From JAZGER01 sp036480335 (GTDB lineage Bacteria; Pseudomonadota; Gammaproteobacteria; DSM-19610), in the NCBI GenBank assembly GCA_036480335.1, contig JAZGGH010000101.1, positions 62,001-126,000 of the forward strand: 64,000 nt of DNA, written 5' to 3'. Numbering within the stretch: position 1 is the first letter of the stretch; each line of letters opens with the position of its first letter. The notes beneath the pieces are model-generated. The model searched no databases. It saw nothing but the letters and a program-made list of their open reading frames with translations, and was not told the DNA's origin. Below, piece by piece: positions 8,980 to 18,055 of this stretch. A program made the position numbers and the translations under genes.

Positions 8980-8993
8980 GTATATAACCGTTA

Positions 8994-9311
8994 TTAGTCT
9001 GCTTTCCCGGATTGTTGTGCCGGATCATTTGGATTGATAAAGATAATTTCTTTTTTACCTTCATCCAGTTCAACGTAATCAATCACAGTACCGGTTAACA
9101 GATCCATGCTTGAGGGTGCTACAATAATATCAATATTCTCTGAGTTGAATGTCTGATCGCCATCTCTTGGTGTATCGTCAAAGCCCAATGCGTAATGAAA
9201 ATCACCCGTTTGGGTTTTCATTACAGCAACCCGTAAAGGCATCCCAGCGGTATTGCCCTGTTTGGCAGATTCAATGATATGCATGGCAGCGGTTGGAGTA
9301 ACAGTAATCAT
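8994..9311 (-). CDS. dsrR: DsrR, IscA-like protein without cysteines
   Basis: This 105-aa protein has the A-type scaffold fold (MITVTPTAAMHIIESAKQ) but contains no cysteine at all. It therefore cannot hold an Fe-S cluster in the IscA manner. The lack of the scaffold cysteines is a known property of DsrR in Allochromatium vinosum, where it is needed for efficient sulfur-globule oxidation and has been linked to post-transcriptional control of dsr expression. Its place directly after dsrN matches the canonical dsr order. DsrS, which follows dsrR in A. vinosum, is absent here and a two-component system takes its position. Confidence 0.85.
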   Translation of the reverse strand: MITVTPTAAMHIIESAKQGNTAGMPLRVAVMKTQTGDFHYALGFDDTPRDGDQTFNSENIDIIVAPSSMDLLTGTVIDYVELDEGKKEIIFINPNDPAQQSGKAD

Positions 9312-9352
9312 ATAAATGTCTCTGTATTAATCAGTCGTTATTTTACCAGATT

Positions 9353-10741
9353 TTATGAATGAGGCGTACGAGATCGGATGAAATTGATAAAATGGCTGGT
9401 CCATGGATTTGAAACCGTGTGGCGTTGATGGGAATAGCAGGCCAGTAGGTTTTTATAGATAAATCCGTCATGCTTACCATCAATACCCGTGCCTCTAAGG
9501 ACATTAAAACCAAAAGACGTACTATCTGGCAGGTTTTCCAGGCGTGAATAATGAAACTCATGGGCTGACAGTAGAGAGGTTGCCCGAGCATGTTCCCATA
9601 GGTGGCATGGTCGGGATTTTAATTGCACATAACCGCGTCCCTGAGGTTTCTTACAAACAACAGTATCAGCTGGAATAATGCCCACCATGGGATAGGTTTG
9701 TTCCTTCCAGGACAGGTTATTTGTTAGATACATGAGTCCACCACATTCGGCGTACACAGGCAGGCCAGCTTCAATGGCATTTGCCAGTGATAGCCTGAAG
9801 GTACTGTTGGCTGATAATGCCTGCATATGGGTTTCAGGAAAGCCACCGCCAATAAAAAGACCATCAAGATCTGGCAGTTGTGTATCTACGAAGGCATCTA
9901 TAAAAATGAGTTTACAGCCCTGTTTTTCCAGAGCCAGCAAGTCATCAGGGTAGTAAAACCCGAATGCAGCATCGCGAATGATGCCCAATCGGACTATTTT
10001 TTCTTTGTTGTCATCGATCAGGTAGCTATCGCTTTGTTGAAAGCTGGAAGTCAGGTCAATTGTATTTGTGGAAAGAGAGAGAAACAAATCAAGGTCAACG
10101 TGAGATTCGATTGCAGACTGGATTGCTCTGATATATTGATTGGCATTTTCTTCTTCATTGCTAGGTATTAGACCAAGATGCCGCTCCGTGATTTCAAGAT
10201 CCGGATTATTCGGAACTGCGCCAATAACGGGAATATCTGTGTAGTGATCAATCACTGCACGTAGTTTTGATTCATGTCTGGCACCACCAACCCTGTTAAG
10301 GATGACCCCGGCTATATTGATTTCAGTATCAAATGCCTGATAGCCAAGTAGCAGTGGTGCGATACCACGAGTAACTCCACGGGTGTCTAAAACCAGTACG
10401 ACTGGGGTGTTGAGTAGGCGTGCAATGGCAGCATTACTATTACTGCCATCCAGGTCAATACCATCATATAGACCCTTATTGCCCTCGATCAATGCCAAAT
10501 CACTGTCAGTACTATATTCGATGACTGTGCCGGTTATTTCGTCGGCACTCATGGTATTGAAATCAAGATTATGACAGTCACACCCCGCAGCACGGGCCAA
10601 CCACATTGGATCAATGTAGTCCGGACCTTTTTTGAAGGGTTGAATAGTCAGGTTTCTTGCTCGCAGTGCAGCACAAAGACCAAGCGTGACAGTCGTTTTA
10701 CCTGATGATTTATGCGCGGCAGAAACAAAAATCCTGTTCAT
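9353..10741 (-). CDS. dsrN: DsrN, siroheme/cobyrinate amidase (CbiA-like)
   Basis: DsrN resembles cobyrinic acid a,c-diamide synthase and is thought to amidate sirohydrochlorin or siroheme for DsrAB. The 462-aa protein has an N-terminal P-loop amidoligase domain (AAHKSSGKTT at about residues 8-17, then KKGPDYIDP). The C-terminal class I glutamine amidotransferase domain carries the nucleophile Cys in YAECGGLMYL. The gene sits between dsrP and dsrR, as in other sulfur oxidisers, behind a hairpin-rich 75-base gap. A role in cobalamin synthesis is possible, but the context favours siroheme amide. Confidence 0.92.
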   Translation of the reverse strand: MNRIFVSAAHKSSGKTTVTLGLCAALRARNLTIQPFKKGPDYIDPMWLARAAGCDCHNLDFNTMSADEITGTVIEYSTDSDLALIEGNKGLYDGIDLDGSNSNAAIARLLNTPVVLVLDTRGVTRGIAPLLLGYQAFDTEINIAGVILNRVGGARHESKLRAVIDHYTDIPVIGAVPNNPDLEITERHLGLIPSNEEENANQYIRAIQSAIESHVDLDLFLSLSTNTIDLTSSFQQSDSYLIDDNKEKIVRLGIIRDAAFGFYYPDDLLALEKQGCKLIFIDAFVDTQLPDLDGLFIGGGFPETHMQALSANSTFRLSLANAIEAGLPVYAECGGLMYLTNNLSWKEQTYPMVGIIPADTVVCKKPQGRGYVQLKSRPCHLWEHARATSLLSAHEFHYSRLENLPDSTSFGFNVLRGTGIDGKHDGFIYKNLLACYSHQRHTVSNPWTSHFINFIRSRTPHS

Positions 10742-10750
10742 TGAAGATTT

Positions 10751-10786
10751 CGTTCTGAGAACGAGTGCTACCAGAGCGGTAGCACT
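10751..10786 (-). promoter_or_regulatory. tandem intercistronic hairpins between dsrP and dsrN
   Basis: Two perfect inverted repeats lie in the 75-base gap. One has 9-bp arms at 10764-10772 and 10778-10786 with a 5-base loop. The other has 6-bp arms at 10751-10756 and 10758-10763 around a single base, close to the dsrN start. No U-tract follows, so transcript stabilisation, processing or control of dsrN translation is more likely than termination. Confidence 0.5.
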
Positions 10787-10816
10787 TACACAATACTCTT
10801 GCTTTTTGAAATACTT

Positions 10817-12025
10817 TTATTTCGCATGTGGGTCAATGGCGCTATCTGCAAGGGTTTCAGGCAAAAAACGCAGGACACGTACACAAATAGTCACGAGTAG
10901 AAGTGTGACTGCAATGCCAGCTATTCCTAATGCAATTTCCCAGATAGTCGGGCTGTATGAATTAATAACACCGTCAGAGAAACTACTGCTAACTTCATAC
11001 CCAGGAAACATGGTAAGAGGGAAAGCCTGACCACCGATTAATAAAACATAAAGGTGTGCAAATCCACCCATGATGATAAGCACGCAGGCGGCACTAATAG
11101 CGCCTCTGGATTTGCTGATAGTCGGGTGGTAAAGCAAAATCAGAGGTAGCAGGCAGCCAAGACCAATGTTAAAAACCCAGAACAAAGTGGTATAAATACC
11201 GCCATCCATCAGAATAAAACGTTCGACCGCATGATGTTCTGTCGCATACAGGTTTGCAATATGATAAACCGCGATTATATAGATAACAGCAGCAACAAAG
11301 ACACCTAACAGGTTTTTGAGACGGGTGACGATAGCATCACCCAATGGACGATTTGTCCAGCTATAGGATGCAAAAAGAACCAGTATGAAGAAAGCCAGGC
11401 CGTATGCAAATGACATAATGACAAACATAGGGGCAAGAATTGCAGCATCGTATGCCTGGCGAGCAACCAGGAAGCCAAAAATGGAACCAGTACCTGTTGT
11501 CAATATGAGGCGCCAGACAAATGCGACTATACCGGCAGACCGATAATATTTTTCCATCTTGCGTTCCATCATGAACCAGAGATAAACGATGGTGATGGCG
11601 AGAAAACCATTGTAGAGAATGATATTCCAGGCGAATATGGATTTAAAATTATAGTAGGTCATGGCTACAATGAGGCGATCAGGGTGTCCCAGATCAAGTA
11701 CCAGAACCATTAAACCACCGATTAATAATGCAATTGCCAGTAAGCCGGACAACCGTCCCAGAGGTTTATATAAGGGTTTACCAAACACTGTGCCGATAGA
11801 TGCAACATTCAATGCGCCTGAAGCAGCGACAATCAGGAAGATGGCAAACACATGTGGCATGCCCCAGACAATCTGGTTGTTCATCCCAGTCACGTGATGT
11901 CCGTGATGTTCCATGTAGTAAGTAGCACCAAGGCCTATGGCAATCAATATGCCTAATACGCCAAGTAATAGCCAGAAGCCGGCACTATTTCCTTCTGTTT
12001 CCAGATAATTCAGTTCTAGTTTCAT
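10817..12025 (-). CDS. dsrP: DsrP, NrfD-type membrane subunit of DsrMKJOP
   Basis: DsrP is the large integral-membrane quinone-interacting subunit of the DsrMKJOP complex. About 10 hydrophobic segments cover the protein, in the pattern of NrfD/PsrC proteins, with conserved charged residues between helices (for example VLDLGHPDRLIVAMTYYNFKS). ATG 12025 is taken as the start. A GTG three codons upstream (12034) is possible but has a poorer ribosome site. The gene follows dsrO in the expected order and is followed by the hairpins before dsrN. Confidence 0.93.
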   Translation of the reverse strand: MKLELNYLETEGNSAGFWLLLGVLGILIAIGLGATYYMEHHGHHVTGMNNQIVWGMPHVFAIFLIVAASGALNVASIGTVFGKPLYKPLGRLSGLLAIALLIGGLMVLVLDLGHPDRLIVAMTYYNFKSIFAWNIILYNGFLAITIVYLWFMMERKMEKYYRSAGIVAFVWRLILTTGTGSIFGFLVARQAYDAAILAPMFVIMSFAYGLAFFILVLFASYSWTNRPLGDAIVTRLKNLLGVFVAAVIYIIAVYHIANLYATEHHAVERFILMDGGIYTTLFWVFNIGLGCLLPLILLYHPTISKSRGAISAACVLIIMGGFAHLYVLLIGGQAFPLTMFPGYEVSSSFSDGVINSYSPTIWEIALGIAGIAVTLLLVTICVRVLRFLPETLADSAIDPHAK

Positions 12026-12049
12026 TGTTCTCACAACCGTATAATTGGA

Positions 12050-12817
12050 TTACAGACCGCGATAGCGGACACCTGTATTCAGACCGAGATCGGCGCGTAT
12101 TTCTTTGCCACCAAATTCCTTAAGCTGACGCGAGATTATGCTGTTCTCGTCATTCAGATCGCCAAATGTCATTGCCTCGTGATTTTCTGCGGTACAGGCT
12201 TCGACACAGGCAGGTGTTCCACCTTCGTCGACACGGTGCACACATAGAGTGCAACTTTCAACCGTACCTTTACCACGAGGTGCCCAGGGCTTCTGGTCTT
12301 TCAGATCTTCATGGATGAAGCTCCTGGCTTTATAAGGGCATGCCATCATGCAGTATCGACAGCCAATGCAGATATGCTTGTCAACCAGCACTATGCCATC
12401 ATCGCGTCGAAAAGAGGCTCCTGTTGGACAAACATCAACGCAGGGTGCTGTTTCACAATGCTGGCACATAACGGGCAGGGAGGTTACATGACCCGTTGTT
12501 TTTTCTTTCAGGCTGACTTTCCGAATCCATTGTGATTTTTGCAGTTCATTCGAATGTTCTTCAGAAGTGTTTGCCTGTCCCCAGCCATTTTCATCTTCGC
12601 AGGCAGAAACACAGTCGTTGCAACCATCTGCACAGCGTTGAGTATCAATAAGGATACCCCAGCGATTGTCACTGGAAACAGCCTGATCAGCTGGTTTGGC
12701 GGCAGCCGGTGCTGTTAGAAAAACACCAGGGGCAATAGTGGCTGCAGCGGTGGCAGTGCCCGCCGAACCAAGAAAGCTTCGGCGACCCTGGTCTAGATCC
12801 TTGTTAATTTCAGCCAT
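12050..12817 (-). CDS. dsrO: DsrO, periplasmic Fe-S subunit of DsrMKJOP
   Basis: DsrO is an electron-transfer protein of 255 aa exported by the Tat system. The twin-arginine motif RRSFLG is at residues 12-17, followed by an Ala-rich hydrophobic stretch. Several ferredoxin-type cysteine clusters are visible (CADGCNDCVSAC, CQHCETAPCVDVCP, CIGCRYCMMACP, CTLCVHRV), enough for about four [4Fe-4S] clusters. It pairs with DsrP on the periplasmic face. Its start overlaps the dsrJ stop, indicating coupled translation. Confidence 0.93.
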   Translation of the reverse strand: MAEINKDLDQGRRSFLGSAGTATAAATIAPGVFLTAPAAAKPADQAVSSDNRWGILIDTQRCADGCNDCVSACEDENGWGQANTSEEHSNELQKSQWIRKVSLKEKTTGHVTSLPVMCQHCETAPCVDVCPTGASFRRDDGIVLVDKHICIGCRYCMMACPYKARSFIHEDLKDQKPWAPRGKGTVESCTLCVHRVDEGGTPACVEACTAENHEAMTFGDLNDENSIISRQLKEFGGKEIRADLGLNTGVRYRGL

Positions 12818-13323
12818 TACAGTTTACCTTTTGTTGAAAGTAACTTTAGCGTTTGTGAGCTAAGGTTTTTTTCAGTACGGAGAGTGTCGTGATGCTTTAG
12901 CTGTGACCGCTGGTTATGCTGTTTTGAAGGTCGAACAGGCACATCGGCGTGACACTGAAAGCAATCAATTTTTACAGCAGCATAATTGTGACATGATGCA
13001 CAAAAATGCTTAGGACTTTCAACCCTGAGATATTCGCCATCATCGCCCTTAATGGCATGGCAATTAATGCATTCCTCAAAGGAATGTTCTCTGGTTCGAA
13101 CGCCATTGTGCACAGTTTTATCACGCTGGTGAAGGATCAGTTCCATGTGGTTCCGACGCATTTCATCTTCAGGTAAAACACATTCCTGATCAGCACTGAA
13201 GTGTTGATCAGGTTCAATAATTGTAGGATAGGGTACCTCACCAGCATGAGCCAGCATCGGTAGTCCTGTTACCATTGCAGCAAGAAATAGAGCAGCCTTG
13301 CTAATTAATGAACGTTGGCTCAT
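12817..13323 (-). CDS. dsrJ: DsrJ, triheme cytochrome c
   Basis: DsrJ is a periplasmic cytochrome of 168 aa with a signal peptide (residues 1 to about 27, ending AHA). Three CXXCH heme sites are present: CINCH 85-89, CASCH 108-112 and CFQCH 121-125. Cys48 lies upstream of the hemes and could be the unusual Cys axial ligand reported for A. vinosum DsrJ. The protein ends in a basic, His-rich tail. It sits between dsrL and dsrO as in the canonical operon. Confidence 0.92.
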   Translation of the reverse strand: MSQRSLISKAALFLAAMVTGLPMLAHAGEVPYPTIIEPDQHFSADQECVLPEDEMRRNHMELILHQRDKTVHNGVRTREHSFEECINCHAIKGDDGEYLRVESPKHFCASCHNYAAVKIDCFQCHADVPVRPSKQHNQRSQLKHHDTLRTEKNLSSQTLKLLSTKGKL

Positions 13324-13338
13324 GCGGATCTCCGTCGT

Positions 13339-15291
13339 TTATTCGCCCAGGGCCATATCAATGTAACCCGTCGGACAGACATCTGCACAGATATGACAAC
13401 CAATACATTTGTCATAATCTGTATCCACATAGCGTCCTGTGGCCGTTTTGTCCTTTTTGACCTTGAATACAGCATCCTGAGGGCAGAAGATTATACAGTT
13501 ATCACATTCGAAGCACAGACCACAACTCATACAGCGTTTGGCTTCTTCGATCGCTTCTTCTTCAGGAAGACCGACAATACGTTCTTCAAAATGATCAAGC
13601 ACTTCATCCGCTGATGGCACGACTTCTTTACGTTTATGCCGTTCCGTGTATTCGAAATGTCCGAGGAATAATTCATCAGAAGCAATCACTTCGTGCTTGG
13701 AACGGTCTTCGTAGTTATGCACCGCAAAATCAGCATCGTTAGTACCACGAGTTTCGCCCTGAGTATAACTGCTGGGTGTTAAACCCTGTTCGTTCAATTT
13801 ATGCAGCAAGGAGAAATGATGCTTATCAACTTTAGGCCGTTTAGCCTGATCTTCCTTGTTCAAATAGTGTTCGATAGATTCAGCAGCAATAGAAGCCTGG
13901 CCAATTGCTGTTGTCAGCAGGTGAGGGCGCACAATATCACCTGCCACAAAATGGCCGGGTTTGTTGGGTACCTGATAGTATTTGTCAGCATCAATCAGAC
14001 CACGACCATTATCGAACTCTTCAATGCCATCCATATCACCACTTTGTCCGATTGCAGAAACAATCAAATCGGCTTCAAGGATCTGCTCAGTGCCCTTGAT
14101 TGGCGTGGGTTTGTTATCGATAAATTCACATTTAGCGATCTTAAGCCCCGTTGCGCGGCCATCCTCATCAATAACCACTTCAACTGGCATAACAGCATCA
14201 AGGATGGTGACACCTTCTTCCAGCGCATCCATCACTTCGTGTTCTGCAGCCGTCATATTTTCTTTCGGGAACAGGGATGTTAGCGTGACCTCAGCACCTT
14301 CACGCTGGGCAATATCAATAGTGTCGTGGGTTGTGTAACCCAGAACCACGGCTTCTGCATGATCCTTACTATCTTTTGGATTAAAATTCTTGATCTTACC
14401 AAGACGACGTGCAACAGATACAACGTCAATGGATGTATCACCACCACCCACACAGACAACCTTTGAACCGGTAACACTCATCTTGCCCTGGTTAAAGGCT
14501 TCCAGAAAAGCAACACCAGAAACACAGTTTGGCGCATCATGACCCGGTACGGGTAAACCACGACCTGACTTACAGCCAATGGCCCATAACAAAGCGTCAT
14601 AATCTTTTTCTAGTTGTTCAACACTGATATCTTTGCCGATACGGGTATTGAGTTTGATTTCAATATCACCCAAATCGACGATACGTTGAATTTCATGATC
14701 CAGAACTTCGCGTGGAGTACGATAACCTGGAATACCATACTTGAACATACCGCCCAGTTCTTCGTGATCATCAAAAACGGTGGAAGCAATACCCCGACGA
14801 CGCAGTTGATAGGCGGCAGCAAGACCCGCAGGCCCACCGCCAATAATGGCAACTTTTTTACCGGTTAAAGCTGGGCCTTTTGCAAATTTGAAAGCTTCTT
14901 TATGGGCGGTATCACCAATGTACTGTTCGACGGAATTAATTCCAACAAAATCTTCTACATCATTTCGGTTACAGCCATCTTCACAGGGGGCAGGGCATAC
15001 TCGACCCATCATAGAAGGGAAAGGATTCGCATCCGTTGAACGCAGGAAAGCATATTCCTGCATGGATACATCGTTTGGCGGTAATTCGATACCACGGACA
15101 ATATCCAGCCAGCCACGAATATCTTCGCCTGATGGGCAGCTGCCCTGGCAAGGCGGTGTACGTTGAACATAGGTTGGACATTTATAAGAATGGTCGCCGT
15201 CGAAAATACTCTTTGTCAAGCTTTCCCATTTGTCATCGCCGTCTTCATATTTACGGAACGTTAGTTTTTCATCATCACGAGAAGTAGCCAT
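13339..15291 (-). CDS. dsrL: DsrL, NAD(P)-linked iron-sulfur flavoprotein
   Basis: DsrL is a 650-aa cytoplasmic relative of the GltD subunit of glutamate synthase. It couples DsrAB-dependent sulfur oxidation to NAD(P) reduction and is a hallmark of the oxidative pathway. N-terminal Fe-S cysteines (CPAPCEDGCNRND) precede a FAD Rossmann motif (IGGGPAGLAAAYQL) and a second nucleotide motif (VGGGDTSIDVV). The C-terminal domain has two [4Fe-4S] ferredoxin motifs (CMSCGLCFECDNC and CIGCHICADVCP). It is of typical full length and lies between dsrK and dsrJ. Confidence 0.94.
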   Translation of the reverse strand: MATSRDDEKLTFRKYEDGDDKWESLTKSIFDGDHSYKCPTYVQRTPPCQGSCPSGEDIRGWLDIVRGIELPPNDVSMQEYAFLRSTDANPFPSMMGRVCPAPCEDGCNRNDVEDFVGINSVEQYIGDTAHKEAFKFAKGPALTGKKVAIIGGGPAGLAAAYQLRRRGIASTVFDDHEELGGMFKYGIPGYRTPREVLDHEIQRIVDLGDIEIKLNTRIGKDISVEQLEKDYDALLWAIGCKSGRGLPVPGHDAPNCVSGVAFLEAFNQGKMSVTGSKVVCVGGGDTSIDVVSVARRLGKIKNFNPKDSKDHAEAVVLGYTTHDTIDIAQREGAEVTLTSLFPKENMTAAEHEVMDALEEGVTILDAVMPVEVVIDEDGRATGLKIAKCEFIDNKPTPIKGTEQILEADLIVSAIGQSGDMDGIEEFDNGRGLIDADKYYQVPNKPGHFVAGDIVRPHLLTTAIGQASIAAESIEHYLNKEDQAKRPKVDKHHFSLLHKLNEQGLTPSSYTQGETRGTNDADFAVHNYEDRSKHEVIASDELFLGHFEYTERHKRKEVVPSADEVLDHFEERIVGLPEEEAIEEAKRCMSCGLCFECDNCIIFCPQDAVFKVKKDKTATGRYVDTDYDKCIGCHICADVCPTGYIDMALGE

Positions 15292-15347
15292 GCCTATCTC
15301 CAGTCAAGAGAATCAAAAGATTCTGTGTTACAAATCAAAAAATTAAG

Positions 15348-16859
15348 TTATTCGCCTGCATCATCAGTAGTAGTAGTGCCAGTCAGAATAATCGCGTTAC
15401 TGACCAATTGATGCAGACTGACGATTTGATCCATCGTAAAGTCATAATAAGGAAATACCTTGGTAAACTGACTTTTACAGATAGCACAAATCGCAGCCAT
15501 ATGTGTTACACCGTGTTCTTCTACCACGTTAGTGAGAGCCTGCATACGTGGCATGGCACCTTTGACGCGTATTTCAACAAGATCGTCTGTCAGAATACCG
15601 CCACCGCCACCACAGCAAAAAGTAGATTCGCCAATAGTATCTCGGTCCATATCGTAGAATTTATTACAAACTGCTTTGATTATGTCGCGTGGAATGGTGA
15701 ACTGGCCGCCTGGCTTGTCACCCATTCGTGAGCCTCGCGCAACATTGCATGAATCATGATAGGTTAATGTCATGTGATCATTTTCTGATTTATCAAAATT
15801 CAGTTTGTTGTTTTGAATTAAATCGTGAGTGTATTCACAGATATGTTGAGGAATAGGGTAGTTCTGATCAAGAAAATCAAAAGGCCCAGCCAGTGTATTC
15901 AGAAAACTGTAGGCAACACGCCATGCATGACCGCATTCGCCGAAGACGATGCGTTTAACGCCAAGTTCGAGTGCAGCTTCGCGTATGCGTAAGGATATTT
16001 TACGCATGTTGTCATAGCTGCCAATGAACATACCAAAGTTAGCCGCTTCACTTGCTTTCGAACTCAGTGTCCATGAAGCTCCGGCTTCGTGAAAAACCTT
16101 GGCATAGCCGATCAGGCCATCAACATGAGGTTCTGCAAAAAAGTCGGCTGATGGAGTAATGAGTAGTATGTCAGCCCCTTTTTCATCCAGAGGGAAACGC
16201 ACTTTCACACCAAAATCTTCCTCAACTTCCTCTTCAAGCCCTTCTAGCGTATCAGCCAGTGCGGGCTCAGGCAGACCAAGATTGTTGCCAATGATATAGA
16301 CCTTGCCAATAATCTCATTACAGTATTTCTGTCCGATACCAATATGGTCCATGATTTCTCTGGCAGCCATAGAGATTTCGGCCGTGTCTATACCGTAGGG
16401 GCAGAAAACAGAACATCGTCTGCACTGTGAGCATTGATGAAAATAGCTGTACCATTCATCAAGTACATCTTCAGTGAGATCTACTGCACCGACAAGCTTG
16501 GGGAAAAACTTACCTGCAAAGGTAAAGTAGCGTCGATAAACCTTGCGGAGAAGATCCTGGCGGGCTACTGGCATGTTATTGGCGTCAGTAGACCCAAGAT
16601 AATAATGACACTTATCGGTGCAGGCTCCGCAATGAACGCAGGCATCAAGATAAACCTGCAATGCACGGTAACGACCTAACAAATCGCCCATCTTTTCAAT
16701 GGCTTTTTCTTTCCAGTTTTCTGGTAACTCTTCAGGAAAACCAAGAGGCGGCTGAAATTTTCCAGCTGATTTGAAGGGAGCACTGTGTGCCATAACACCC
16801 GTTTTCAACTTGGGTATTGACGGGTATTTTTCCAGTTTTGGTACGTCGAAATCTGCCAC
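15348..16859 (-). CDS. dsrK: DsrK, catalytic HdrD-like subunit of DsrMKJOP
   Basis: DsrK is the cytoplasmic Fe-S subunit (503 aa) that is thought to react with the DsrC trisulfide or thiols. Two ferredoxin motifs (CVHCGACTDKCH and CSQCRRCSVFCPYG) are followed by two CCG-type cysteine regions (YHDSCNVARG and STFCCGGGGGILTDD). These ligate the special noncubane-type cluster of the heterodisulfide reductase family. It follows dsrM with a short gap. All key cysteines are present. Confidence 0.94.
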   Translation of the reverse strand: MADFDVPKLEKYPSIPKLKTGVMAHSAPFKSAGKFQPPLGFPEELPENWKEKAIEKMGDLLGRYRALQVYLDACVHCGACTDKCHYYLGSTDANNMPVARQDLLRKVYRRYFTFAGKFFPKLVGAVDLTEDVLDEWYSYFHQCSQCRRCSVFCPYGIDTAEISMAAREIMDHIGIGQKYCNEIIGKVYIIGNNLGLPEPALADTLEGLEEEVEEDFGVKVRFPLDEKGADILLITPSADFFAEPHVDGLIGYAKVFHEAGASWTLSSKASEAANFGMFIGSYDNMRKISLRIREAALELGVKRIVFGECGHAWRVAYSFLNTLAGPFDFLDQNYPIPQHICEYTHDLIQNNKLNFDKSENDHMTLTYHDSCNVARGSRMGDKPGGQFTIPRDIIKAVCNKFYDMDRDTIGESTFCCGGGGGILTDDLVEIRVKGAMPRMQALTNVVEEHGVTHMAAICAICKSQFTKVFPYYDFTMDQIVSLHQLVSNAIILTGTTTTDDAGE

Positions 16860-16876
16860 GTTAATTCCTCTTCGGT

Positions 16877-17614
16877 CTAGCGGTCGTTAGCTTCGAGTTT
16901 GCGAGCCCAGGGAGCAATATGCCTCTGTTCGCGTGGATTATCGACCTGATTACGAGTCGGGCTAAAAAAGAGGCCTGGTGCATGCATAAGCTTGCTGATA
17001 GGAAAAATTATCATCAAGGTTGCTACCAGTCCAAGGTGAATAAGCAAGTTCTTATCCGTGGGTAATTCCTGTGGTGAGAATACTAATAGACCAAGGAAGA
17101 AGGCTTTTAGCTGGATAATGTCAGTATGAGACACATAAGTCATGCTTAGACCGCTAATAACTATGCCTAAAAGCAGCGCCAACATTAAATGATCTGAAAG
17201 GGTCGATATATAACGAACCCGATCCACAAAAAAGCGCCGTGCCCATAGACCCACAAGGCCAGCAAACATGGCAAAGGCAGCATATTTCCCAAAGGGTTGA
17301 ATCAGAACCACCCAGAACCAGATAGGTTCCTGGAAATAGCGTAAATGCCGTAACAGAACCAGCAACATGCCAAAATGAAACAGATAGCCAAAAATCCAGA
17401 TCCATTTATTGGATTTGAACAGACTTTCAAAAAAGGCAACTTCTCTGAAAAGTCGAAAAACAACCCCGGTTTGCGTGGTTGGCGCCGGTGTCGTAGGAAT
17501 TTTTAATGGTGCGGGTGTTCTGTAATATTTGGTAACCTTCATCAGTACACCAAGAACCAGAAATAATGTCGCAGCATAGAACAATACGACGTAAACGGTC
17601 GTAAGAGTTGTCAT
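16877..17614 (-). CDS. dsrM: DsrM, NarI-like cytochrome b subunit
   Basis: DsrM is the diheme b membrane subunit that connects the quinone pool with DsrK. About five to six hydrophobic helices are visible with His residues suited to heme binding (for example YLFHFGMLLVLLRHLRYF). ATG 17614 is chosen because GGAGG lies about 8 bases upstream; GTG 17620 is an in-frame alternative. The gene is preceded by a terminator-like hairpin after dsrC, so its expression is probably lower than that of dsrC. Confidence 0.92.
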   Translation of the reverse strand: MTTLTTVYVVLFYAATLFLVLGVLMKVTKYYRTPAPLKIPTTPAPTTQTGVVFRLFREVAFFESLFKSNKWIWIFGYLFHFGMLLVLLRHLRYFQEPIWFWVVLIQPFGKYAAFAMFAGLVGLWARRFFVDRVRYISTLSDHLMLALLLGIVISGLSMTYVSHTDIIQLKAFFLGLLVFSPQELPTDKNLLIHLGLVATLMIIFPISKLMHAPGLFFSPTRNQVDNPREQRHIAPWARKLEANDR

Positions 17615-17643
17615 GCGCACTCCTCCGCAAAATATATGTATTA

Positions 17644-17670
17644 AGAAAAGGGGTAGAGTTACCTACCCCT
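17644..17670 (-). terminator. terminator-like hairpin between dsrC and dsrM
   Basis: On the minus-strand transcript, an 8-bp perfect stem (arms 17649-17656 and 17663-17670) with a 6-base loop is followed directly by a U-rich run (UUUUCUUAA). This is the shape of a partial intrinsic terminator. It would allow abundant dsrABEFHC mRNA with less read-through into dsrMKLJOPN, in keeping with the high DsrC level known in sulfur oxidisers. Confidence 0.6.
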
Positions 17671-17683
17671 AGAATTACAACGG

Positions 17684-18016
17684 TTATACACAACCTGTTG
17701 GTTTTGGCAGGCCGGCATATTTACAAGCTTGTTTACCTGGGCCGTATGGGAACAGCTCATACAGGTATTTACTGTTACCTTTATCCTTACCCAGTTTTTT
17801 GCCAATAGCTTTGGTTAAAACCCGGACAGCAGGAGCAATCTGATATTCTTCGTAATATTCGCGCAGGAAGTTAATCACTTCCCAGTGATTATCAGTCAGA
17901 TCATTGCCTTCTTCTTTAGCCATAATGGTTGCAACTTCAGGCTCCCAATCGTTCAGATCTGCGAGATAACCTTCTTCATCTACTTCAAGTGTTTTACCGT
18001 TTACTTCGATACCCAT
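17684..18016 (-). CDS. dsrC: DsrC, sulfur-carrier protein
   Basis: DsrC carries sulfur on its C-terminal arm between DsrEFH, DsrAB and the membrane complex. The 110-aa protein has the two required cysteines, Cys98 and the penultimate Cys109, with exactly ten residues between them (ACKYAGLPKPTGCV). The start at ATG 18016 follows a good ribosome site (TAGGAG). An in-frame upstream start at 18043 would add nine residues not seen in the family. A cysteine-free paralogue lies at 23930-24268. Confidence 0.95.
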   Translation of the reverse strand: MGIEVNGKTLEVDEEGYLADLNDWEPEVATIMAKEEGNDLTDNHWEVINFLREYYEEYQIAPAVRVLTKAIGKKLGKDKGNSKYLYELFPYGPGKQACKYAGLPKPTGCV

Positions 18017-18055
18017 GAGATAACTCCTAAGTTTGTTTATCAAAAATGTGACGCG

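Noticed and set aside
13801..14283. Plus-strand open frame of 160 codons inside dsrL
   Set aside because: It is antisense to a well-conserved dsrL region and its translation has no family features.
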